A stretch of 64,000 nt of DNA from positions 89,514,230 through 89,578,229 of the forward strand of contig NC_031768.1 of the NCBI RefSeq assembly GCF_001522545.3. Reading direction: 5' to 3'. The stretch comes from Parus major (lineage: Eukaryota > Chordata > Aves > Passeriformes > Paridae). Within the stretch, counting starts at the first letter, position 1; each line of letters begins with the position of its first letter. The position numbers and the translations under genes are program-made. The notes under the pieces were generated by a model. It ran no database searches. It saw only the letters and a program-made list of their open reading frames with translations, and had not been told where the DNA came from. Positions 54,101-64,000 of the stretch are shown piece by piece.

Positions 54101-56431
54101 CTTGCTTGCTTTCTTAAAATGAATAGCTTTCAGTATTTTCTCCTAAAATTTCACATTGTCCCAACTAGTTTGGTGTAAGGGGCATTTGTTGACATATTTT
54201 CTTTTAAGATTCTCTCTTACCTTGTTTATTAGCTAATTTAAAGCGTGTGAATGAGAGTCCTAGTTTGCTTTAATTAACTTGCTCATACTGAAAGGAAATA
54301 GTTCAGAAGATGCTTCCTGTCCTCTGAGAGCAGGTAGTTAGACCACATATTAATCTATAGCAGTTACCTCTGACTGTACTAAGACAGAATAGTGTCTGTA
54401 AAGGAGTGTCAAAAACTGATCACTTCATTTAAGTAACATGTCTTTAAATACAGACATTAGTACTTGTTTACTTCAGGCTTCAGGAAAAATGTTACCTTCC
54501 TGATGTGGTAGATGAATTTTAAAATGCAAGAGGTAAAGGGTGTGGGGATACAAAGAGCAGATTATCCTGGAACCAAATTTTAGTCAATGAAATAATGAAT
54601 GCCAATTATCAACGGCATGAATTCCATCAAGTTTCAGCAGAGTTGAAATTTCTTAATTTGTTCTTTCTGTGCATTGCTTATCAAGAGTTGTATAAATACC
54701 TGTGTATACTGTGCTTTGTTCCTGTTCCTCCTTGGAGCTGCTTAAGTTAGCCTCCATTTTCTGGGTTTTGATGAGAATGCTTCAAGGATTTGTTCACTTC
54801 CTTGCTCTGGGAACATTGCCCAAGTCCTAATTTAGAAATTGGTGAAATTACATGCCCCTGAAAAAAAGATGGGTATTTTGAAATGTCTGTGTGTTTTACT
54901 TCACTGTATATTTAAAGTGTTAGCAGGTAAAATAAAGGAAAAGTAAATAGACTTCTAACAAAACAGTAAATTCCCTAGTTTGGAGCATTTCAGTGCACAA
55001 GGAACTAATGCATGGGTTTCTGGTGGATTTGTTGTATTTTTGAGGGATTAAACCCAGCAGGAACGCAACAAGTATTCCTCAGCTATTGCCACCTATTTCC
55101 CCATGACCTACATCCTTGCTTTTTTTTCTTCTGTTCCCATGTGATGCCCTCAGCTTCCTCATGTGCCCTCTGCTGTTTGTGCTTAGCCTTCTTGAACAAG
55201 GATGTGCACACTGTTTGATTTGTTTGCAGTTGCACCTTGGCAGGGCTGGGGCAAGCCCAGCTCTTCCCCCAGGGATTGAGCCCTCCTCACCTTGGCAGCA
55301 ACACTGATGCTCCCCACTGTTTTATAAAATTTTTGTATTGGGTTTGAGACTTTCGCCCTACAGAAATAGGCTCTTACTTGAAATATGCTGGTGAAGTGCA
55401 AAAGCATTTAAGGAAACTAGGAAAAGCAAAACCAGCACAAAGCCAGCTTCATGGAGCAGCCAGACCAGAAGGTTATTTAAAATACTTTAAAATAGCCACA
55501 GTCTAATCTGAAAAAGGTAACGCTAGCATAGTTTCAAAATCTTAATAGTGAATTGTGATTGATTACTTATCTCCTGTCAGGTTTGTGTTTGTATATATTC
55601 TGTCAAATATTTTTCCTTGTTATATATAACCTTTAAGTTACAGTGCTCTGACTGCCTAGTACATTTAATCTGTCTCTTTAATACTTCTGAAGAAATCTAT
55701 GCTATCTGTTGAACTGTTGTGTAATTCCTCTGAACCCAATATGCATGGGAGACACAAGAAGTGATGCTTTGCATAATGGTTTTGCTGTACATGTTGGTCC
55801 AACAGCAGGAGCTGTCAGTGAGAGACATTGATTAGCAGTTAGATGCAATTAAACAATTTTTACATGATTTATTCTTAGCTTGCTGTCCAGAACAGATCTT
55901 AGCACCTCAGTGGCCATATCAGCTTTTATTAAATGTGACTAAAGGATTAAAAAGCATTATCTTGTATGTTTGCTTGTTGAAATTCAAGACTCAAACTTCA
56001 GATTATTTCTGGTTACTGTTTACATTGTAAGTAGTTACCTTTTAGGATATACCCTGTTGCAGTGCTTGTAGCAAGACTTTAGGTAAAAGCGCATCCATTT
56101 GATTTGGAAGTGAATAATTTCAAAAGCTGAAGTAATGACAGTGCTGTTTGTCCTACTATATGTTCCAATTAAACCATATTCTTGAGGAGGGGAAGTATTT
56201 TTGCATAGCCTTCTCACTCTTTCCTTTAGAAATGATGCAAGGAAAACTGTTTTAACATGCAGATTATTTTGCTATAAATCTTAAATTCCTGAAAGTGTTT
56301 TTTTTTTATTTTATTTTGCACCACTCTGTAGTGGTTGTGAGAAAGTGATAATAGATGGCTTGGAAAACTGTCAGAGATGTTTCCCTTACTCAGACCTTTA
56401 GCCATAACTGGCAGAGTTGTGTATATCCTGC

Positions 56432-56626
56432 TTCACAGAACCATGGAGTCATAGAATGGCCTTGGTTGGAACAGATTTTAAAAGATGACCTTGTTCCAAT
56501 CCCTTGCTGTAGGCAGGGACACCTTTTGCTAGACCAGATTGCTTAGAGCTCCATCCAGGCTGACCTCAAACACTTCCAGGGATGGAACATAGTTTAAATG
56601 CATGAGGGAATAAGGATTTCTGCCTT
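56432..56626 (-). mobile_element. CR1 LINE 3' fragment (antisense)
   Basis: On the + strand the copy opens with 'catggagtcatagaatggcc' and 'ttggttggaacag', then gives 'aatcccttgctgtaggcagg', 'gctccatccaggctgacctc' and 'aacacttccagggatgg'. This is the standard order for an antisense avian CR1 end. Similarity fades after about 56626. Confidence 0.9.
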
Positions 56627-57775
56627 AGTATAGATTATCTCAGGTGGAACAGGCCTCAGGAGATAAATTCTTCTAGGGGCCAAAGCTACTGACTGTTCAT
56701 AAAAGTTGGTGTGAGTTTAAGCTCAAGGGTGGAAGGGGTTTTCCCTTTTGGGGTGTTTCCTTATAATACAGGATTTACAGATCTTCTGTTGCTGATTGCT
56801 TGTTTGAGATTGGATTTTAATGTAAGGTTTCAGCTATTTATGCAACAATTGATGACTTTCTAGAAAACCGTATAGTGAATCTATTTTTGGGGAAAAGCAG
56901 TTTTCTGCATCCAAGTACAATACCTCTCCTGTGTTGAGCAGCTTAAAATCCCATTTGTTTGCTGTGAATCTAATTACATTAGAGTCTCACAAGCACTTGA
57001 TAAACAGTGTTTACTGCATTTGCTTTGTTAGAGTTTTCATTTTACTTAATTACGTTCCAAAAATAAAATGCATGTATTCTGTAATACACTTAGATACATT
57101 CCTAAGTTGCTTCTGTAATATTCAATTGCCTAATTATTTGAGAAGATACACCTGCAAGAGATTGTAAAAAATTTCTTCTTGAAGCAGGAATAGCTCGTAA
57201 GGACTACTTGAGGCTTTTGGTGTACATACAAATATTAGTTAAAGGCTTCTTCTACAGATGCTTCTGACTTGTGATCTATGATTTGCAGTTCTTTTGGTCA
57301 TCCACGTTGGCAAATGGAATTGGGATAAAGATTAGATCTTACAGTGAGTGGTTAGAGAGGCTGCCTCCCAGATCACTTAATCATCATGTTCTTCAGGATA
57401 CCTGTAATACTTGCGGTACTGGTTCATCTGTCAGTGCATGTATGCTTTCAATATATGTATGAAGAACTGAGTCTATTCAACACTCAGAAACAGTAAAAGC
57501 ATCAGCCATTGTGTTGGATGATACCTATGCATAATTCATGATCAACGTGATTTAAACCAACACTGGGTTTGGGGAAATTCTCGATTTACAAATGGTATTT
57601 TGACCATTCTATGGTCTTTTCCCTGCATGTGTAAGTTTTAAAGTCAGTATATTACTGTATTTAACATGATATTCTAGTTCTCATTATCTCACAGTTTGAC
57701 TTCTAAGACTGTCTGCCTATGTTGTTTTATACGTGTCTGGTAACGTTAGTATAGGAATGTTTTTTTTATTTTTAG

Positions 57776-57813
57776 CTGTGTTGCATACACTATCAAACAT
57801 GGCAAAGGATAAA
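57776..57813 (+). other. GSK3B: Candidate 38-nt alternative exon upstream of exon 7
   Basis: An exon-like element bounded by a strong acceptor (a run of T then ATTTTTAG at 57775) and a near-consensus donor (AAA|gtaagta at 57814). Joined to exon 6 it is open for 13 codons, AVLHTLSNMAKDK, and ends at phase 0, the same exit phase as exon 7. Spliced to exon 8 in place of exon 7 it would keep the frame and remove residues 239-271. Spliced to exon 7 it would shift the frame and reach a stop (TAG at 57947-57949) after 13 sense codons. The intron between it and exon 7 is 93 nt. No transcript evidence is available, and chance pseudo-exons are frequent. Confidence 0.3.
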
Positions 57814-57872
57814 GTAAGTATCTTGAAATGACTGGGTTTTTTATGAATGGCTTAATATGTATATTTTACTGA

Positions 57873-58055
<183 letters not shown>

Positions 58056-59119
58056 TGAAAACATGCACTGTTAGAAACTGGTGAAAATACACATATAGAG
58101 AGTTTTGCATGTAAACAGTGTTTGAAAACACATCTCTTGCTATTTTGAGAACCTGATGATCTTTCTCTCCTTGCAGTCATGCATAATGATATATTGGGGC
58201 TTTTTCTCCTCATAAAAGATTGTACTTCCAGTGTGCTTGGAGAAAGTGCTTGTATACTGAGCCAATATTTATTAATGTATGATTTTCATTCTTAAAGAGT
58301 CTGTCTCTTTTTCCTTTGTTGCACACAGTTACTACTAGGCTTTGAAAACAATGTTGTTAAATTCCTTATGCCAGATTCTTCACGTATGTAGTTGCCTTCT
58401 CCCTTCCTCCTAGCTCTTTTAAAATGAAAGGTGGGAAAGGGCACTTGTTTTTGCAGGTAGAGAATCAGGACATGTAGGGCAAAGGTACCTACCACCTGAA
58501 GAGTCTTGTTTTTCAAGGTAAAATAACTAATGTGTCAGAATATGTAGCACTTACATATCACTTATGTCCAAGCACATCTTGATTGATTTCATTTGGAAAG
58601 CTGTGAATCCTCTGTGGCTCTCAAATTAGAAGCATGGAAGAATAGTTCATAGATTGGTGTCTGACTTCCCAGCACCCTTTTCTACTCTACCTTTTTCAAC
58701 TTCTGCAGTGAAGGAAACAAGATTTCCAGAGGAAGCAGTATAATTTTCCTCTGAATTTATACTATGCACGTAATAAGATGGCATTTTTACAGGGGATGTG
58801 TACACATACTGTGATTTCATCACCATGAGGGAACTGTAGTAAGAGAATTTCCTCCTTGATTTTGCCACTAGCTTGATACATAAATATTTGTGTGGCATGC
58901 ATGTGAAAAGTCCCTCAAACTCCAAATCTGTGGGTGAAAAAGGAGAACTCCCTACTCATCTGTGTCATTGACTAGAAGAGCTGCTGGTGTCTTTGTCCCT
59001 GTCCTAAGAGAGTGTATGACATGAACCAACACTGACTGATCATTCTCCTTCCTGAAGGACATGGGCTAGGGAGGCTTGGGGGTGTGCTGTGACATTTCTA
59101 GACTATCTCCCCATCTCTT

Positions 59120-59144
59120 CCAGGTTTTGACCACACAAACCTGG
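59120..59144. repeat. 8-bp inverted repeat
   Basis: CCAGGTTT (59120-59127) and AAACCTGG (59137-59144) are separated by 9 nt. It is a short stem, recorded only as structure. Confidence 0.6.
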
Positions 59145-59579
59145 CTTCTGTTACAGTGAGTTTGTCTGTCCTGCTGAACATCCAGTCAGCAGCTTTCCTC
59201 TGGAGACTCCATGTCTTGCACATACTTCCCCCTATGGCTTTCTGGATGTCTTCTTATTGCCTTTCTGCCCAGTGTATTTTAAACTCAATTTATCCAAGTT
59301 GACACTTTGCTTAGGAAACACTAATGAAAAATTAGAGTTGCTTTCATATGTAGGCCTGATGATGGTACAAGTGACAATATTTTTAACTTTTGAGAAATGT
59401 CTTGGTGTGGTGTGCTGCTTTTTGCTACACTGCTTTTGTGACATCTGAAGGGGTCCACATCAGATGACCAGACCTCCTCAGGATTTTGTGTGATAACATG
59501 TGGTGTTTGCCTTTGGACATTTCTGAAAAGTCCTGGTTTGTTTCTTGATTAATGTCATAAATCCTGAAAAACTAAAGCT

Positions 59580-59869
59580 AATCAAAGAATCAGCAAGATT
59601 GAAAAGGACCTCTGAGATAGAATCCAGTCTACGACCCAATGTTGCCATGTCAACTAGACCATGGCACTAAATGACACATCCAGTCTTTACTCAAACCCCT
59701 CCAGAGACAATTGACTTCAGTATCTCCCTGGGCAGTCCATTCCAATAGCTAATCACCCTTTCTGTGAAGAAATACCTTCTAATGTCCAACCTAAACTTTC
59801 CCTAGTGCAACTTATAACTGTGTCCTCTGGTCCTTTCACTTGTCCATGAAAAGAGCCCAACCTCCACCC
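59580..59869 (-). mobile_element. CR1 LINE 3' fragment (antisense)
   Basis: Antisense CR1 landmarks appear in order: 'agaatcagcaagattgaaaa', 'accatggcactaaatgacac', 'tctccctgggcagtccattc', 'ctttctgtgaagaaatacct', 'tgtccaacctaaactttccc' and 'tgtgtcctctggtcctttca'. This is the best-preserved copy of the type also seen at 12128-12332. Confidence 0.92.
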
Positions 59870-62800
59870 GAATTCTTGTAAATAGAACTTTATATCATAA
59901 CTTATATATGACTGTTCATGGCTTGATCAGAAATCTGAGTGTAGAGAGGCCTTATTGGCAAAACTATAGTGCTCTGCCCTACCATTGCTTTGATTTCACA
60001 ATGTGAAAGTAAAATAATCAGGAGATAGATGGTCTCTTATTATTGACATGCTTGGCAAGCAGAAAATTGTGGTTTGGTTGAAAGTTTGCTAAGAGAAGCT
60101 GTTAACATCAGTTCTGTACTACTGAAGAAAACATCTGTGAACCAGTAATTTCATAGCATGTTGGAGCTCCAATTGTGGCACTTATTTGTTTACACTTCAG
60201 TTGTATTGAAGCAGAGGAGTACTTCAGTAAAATTGCTGATAACCGTTGTACCATCTGTGGTGATAACTTTTCTTGACTAACTTGTAGTGACAATATCTAG
60301 TACTGGCAATCTGATGTTATTTCTCAAGGCATCTGAAGAAATACCCAGTGTAAAGAGTATTTCAGTAAATTACAGGTTAAAATTATGATATTCAGCCTCA
60401 CAGAAACAAATTTCTGACTAATTTCTTTAAATATAGAAAAAGGGATATTTAATGATCATTCACACCTGTGTTGTGCTGCAGTTTTCTCAACTTCTGTTAC
60501 CCATGTAGTCCACAACACAGAATTGAAGTGAAAGAAAATGTACTGAGGCAATATGTTTTAGGAAAGTCTGGCGGAAAAATACTGTAAATCTTACAGAAGC
60601 AATCACAAAAAAAGATGTTCACTGAAACTTGAAGAAAGTATAATGTAAAATGTGAGCCTGAATGGGTGGGTACCATGTTCTTCTGACAGTATTTGTTACC
60701 GATACAGCATATACTCTGAGGTAAGACGGGAAGAGAAGCTGAGTGCAAACTGGAGAAATGGATTGCTTTTCAGTGCCCTTGTCTGTCTAATGTTCTGTTG
60801 TGAAGTTTTGTAGAAATTATTCAGAAAAGCCCTAGTAGAAGGTGAAAGTGGGAATACAGAGAAGAGTTACAATTGAGAATATTGTGTTCAAGATCAACAG
60901 CCACAAGAAGTTTTCTAGGAATGGGATAACGAGGTGCTTCCCTTGTAACGCTGTATTCACTTACAAGTATTTCTCATGGTGGGAGTAGAGGGAGAACGTG
61001 TGTTTACCTCTAATTTTTCCTCACCTTTTGAAAATGGGGAAAAAGTAGGAAGTGAGGTCAAATTTTTTTCCATTCTGCCAGCTGTTGGGAGGGATCTATC
61101 CCATCTTACATCCTTTACAAATGACCAATAATCAAATTAAGGAGATTTGTTTTTTTAACTCTGCAAAGAAAACATGAAAAGCTGCTCTTATGCACTTCCC
61201 AGAATGTTGGTTAAATTCAACTTAGATTTGAAAGGATGGTATAAAAGAAGCAACCATGTGAGTGAGTTTAAGTTTCGTAGCCTCAGTACAGTTGAGGACA
61301 TGCAATTCTGCAGCATAAAAATTACCAGAAATGTAAAATCTTGGCACAACATGTAAAACGTGATGTTGTATAAAGTTTCCTTTAGGGTAGGATTCATTAA
61401 AAAAAAAATTGACAGATGGTGTCCACCTCTTCCATTTGCTGCCATAGAAAACTAGTATTTAAAGCTCTCATTGTAACACAGACTTATGTTAATTCTAGCT
61501 GGCTGTGGGAGAAGCAGAGCTGTGGGATCTGACAGTTGTAGAATAGCAGTGAGCTTGGTAGAAGCTTGCAGACTGGGGCCTGGGAGCTGCTGTTGGACTA
61601 TCTGGGGTCCTGCTTTTTAGATAGCTTTATTAGATCTGAGTGTCTGAAACTTAGGAGCAGGGAAAATGGTGTTATTTTAAACTCCCAAAAATGGGCTGTA
61701 GTAAGAAAATACCCACATGCTTGGAAACACATCAGACTTTTGATGGATTCCACTGCGGAAGAGGTCAGCTTAGAAACTTTACTGCTGGTTCTTATCAATT
61801 CAAGATGATTGAGTCACAGTCACACTTGAGGCATTTTTGTGAGCCAAGATAAACTTTTCAGTTTTCTCCTCAGTTGCTAACTCAGCTGTGATTATTCAGA
61901 GTTTATTTCACAACACAGCAAGTGAGTGCTACACCTGGCTGTGAAGTTTTTTGCATTAGACTGGATAATGACTTCAAAATGCCATCACATTAAATTAGTT
62001 CTCCTTTCTCATGCAGTTCTTGATGACATCCCCTCTTTAGCTGTGTTCATGGAGATATATCAGTTGGCACAGCTTGCCCTTCATGCAGGCCGTATGCTCA
62101 ACATCCTCAGCCCCTTGCTGCATCACAAGCATTTTTGGCTTTTGACAGATTTTGATACACTTTCAACAGTCTTCATGTAGTTTCATTTCAAGCACTCTTG
62201 CAAGATCTTCTCCATATAGTTGCACCTGGAGTTTTTCCAGACCTACTGTGTATTTGCAAACTGCTCTGAAAAACTGTGCCCCTGTAGAGCCACAGCATCA
62301 CATTCAATTGCATCAAAAGACAGTCCTCCTTTCAGCTTTTTCCTCTTATTCCTATTTCTTTAAATATGGTCTTTCCACGTGTTCTCAGTCTGGCTGGGAA
62401 AGAAAGAACTTTGACCACTTATCCCTGACAAAATGATAATTGTTACAAGGGAATCCTGTGTTGGAGCTCCATCTGAAGAAACAGTTTAACCCAAGTATAC
62501 TCTTCTTGAATACTTATGCTATTACAGGAGACAAATCATGTGCTGTGCTGTGCTTTTTCCAAATTTTGATCTTGAATAGTGACTCTTCTTATTTTTAGCT
62601 CTTGCTTGCTATTCCAAATGTTAGGTTGTCCCATCGCTGGGAATACCTCAAATGGGTAACCCAATATACTCGTTAAAATTCATGCCCCTACTGGCTTTCA
62701 AGTGACATCTCCTTCAGAAATGTGCACAGTTTCTGAAACAGTCACAGTGGTGGTAGTGTGGATTTCATCAGTGATCCCATAAAGATACTATGTACAAGTA

Positions 62801-63303
62801 AACACTATGCCTCAGAGCAGTCATGGAGCCTTGTACCTGATAGATTCTTCCAGTAGCCCAGGAGGGTTGCAGTTGCCACTTCACTATTTAAAATCCAGTG
62901 TGCAAGTGGAACTCTGCTGAATACAGTTTGAAAGAAGGAGCACTTAGACCACAAGAGTGATTTTTCTTTGAGATGCAGTCAGGACAGACTCCTTCATAAA
63001 TCTTCATTATTCGGTGCACAGCTTGCAGTGCAGCAGTGGTGGCTGCAGTACTGCCATGCTCTCTGTGAAAGCTTGGGAGTTTGTTGACATTCCTGGCCCC
63101 ACAAGCTCTACAGGATTCCAGAGCCATCAAGGTAAAACTGGCTGGCATACGTTTTCCAAACTAAAACAGTTCCTGCAGACAGCGGTTATTCTTTATTCCT
63201 GTTGCAGGAAGTGAATCTCAGAAGGGTAATGGGTTTGTTTCCAAGAGAATGATCTCAAAGTTTCTGTTTAGTACCTTCCCCCTACTCCTCTCAAAAGCAG
63301 AAA

Positions 63304-63328
63304 CAAAAAAATAAAAAATAAAAAATCT
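63304..63328. repeat. A-rich simple repeat
   Basis: Repeated A runs broken by single T (units of AAAAAAT and AAAAAT type) within intron 7. Confidence 0.75.
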
Positions 63329-64000
63329 GTCAAACGAAAGAAGCAGCAATAATTTTCTGAGCAGCCCTGGGACATGGGGAGGACAGCATCAGCCAATCTG
63401 CCTGGTGTTTTCTTTACCGGAAATATTTTCTCCATCTGCTGCTATTTAGAGTATAAGATGAATCAACCAACTTGTGAAAACTGCAGGAAAGAAGTGGGGG
63501 TTATGGGGGTGGGGTGGTGTTTGCTTTGAGTTTTTTGGTTGCCACTGCACTGTGATTATTCCTTGCACCAAAACTGGCATTTCATGGTAATTTAAGAGGA
63601 ATAATAAAATCTTCCCATAGTTCCCTGTGTAAGGGGAGGCACGGGGGAAAAAATGTATGAAAAAGCAAGTTCAATAGTATCAGGAATCCTATTCATGTGT
63701 AACTTTTTGGGCTCTTGACAGTTTTACTGCGCCTAATGCTAAGTATAGACTGCAATTATAATATATGGCTCATGCTCAAATGTCAAGGTACTATTTTGGG
63801 CTCGATTTTTGCAATAAAATAAATCCAGTCAGAGTAGTTAATGGGCAGAGAGGAGCTTTCTCTTCCGAGAGAGTAAGCCATAGGAGAGTGTTTCATTTTA
63901 TTGGATGTGGTCCTGTGCTGATGACCTGCCTGCATCTGACTTGGGCTTTCACGTGGGTTCTGTCCTCAGCCCTCAGGGAAGTCTCCTGGCATTTTTTTCC

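Noticed and set aside
63495..63518. Possible G-quadruplex in intron 7
   Set aside because: Three runs of four or five G are present, but the fourth is only GG, so a standard three-tetrad quadruplex is not supported.

Overview
The window is a stretch of vertebrate genomic DNA, most likely from a bird. It lies inside one gene, GSK3B (glycogen synthase kinase 3 beta), transcribed on the + strand. Six coding exons are recognisable by their translated products and by clean AG/GT splice borders: 6115-6308, 31047-31130, 43708-43818, 46745-46875, 48687-48793 and 57907-58004. Their lengths (194, 84, 111, 131, 107 and 98 bp) and phases join into one open frame for residues 31-271 (human numbering), which is most of the kinase domain. 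Exon 1 lies before the window. Exon 8, encoding the part that begins at residue 272, lies after it.

The avian call rests on two things. The recognisable interspersed repeats are 5'-truncated CR1 LINE copies; the two + strand tails end in the ATTCTRTG-type octamer repeat typical of bird CR1. The introns are also compact, with exon 2 to exon 7 spanning about 52 kb. I cannot name the species.

Layout: 1-6114 end of intron 1, with a CR1 3' end at its start; 6115-6308 exon 2 (ATP loop and Lys85); 6309-31046 intron 2 (24.7 kb; three CR1 copies, two of them in a head-to-head inverted pair); 31047-31130 exon 3; 31131-43707 intron 3 (12.6 kb; two strong hairpins and low-complexity tracts); exon 4 (hinge); intron 4 (2.9 kb); exon 5 (catalytic loop and DFG); intron 5 (1.8 kb); exon 6 (activation loop with Tyr216); intron 6 (9.1 kb; one CR1 copy and a candidate 38-nt microexon just before exon 7); exon 7; and the start of intron 7 with one CR1 copy. 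No second gene, structural RNA gene or CRISPR array is supported. The many short open frames in the introns look like chance.

The most interesting signals are four. A 38-nt exon-like element with strong splice sites lies 93 nt before exon 7; it could replace exon 7 in frame, or shift the frame if included with it. A Met codon stands where human GSK3B has Val155. Two long hairpins lie in intron 3, at 35929-35979 and 42967-43008. Inverted CR1 copies lie in intron 2.
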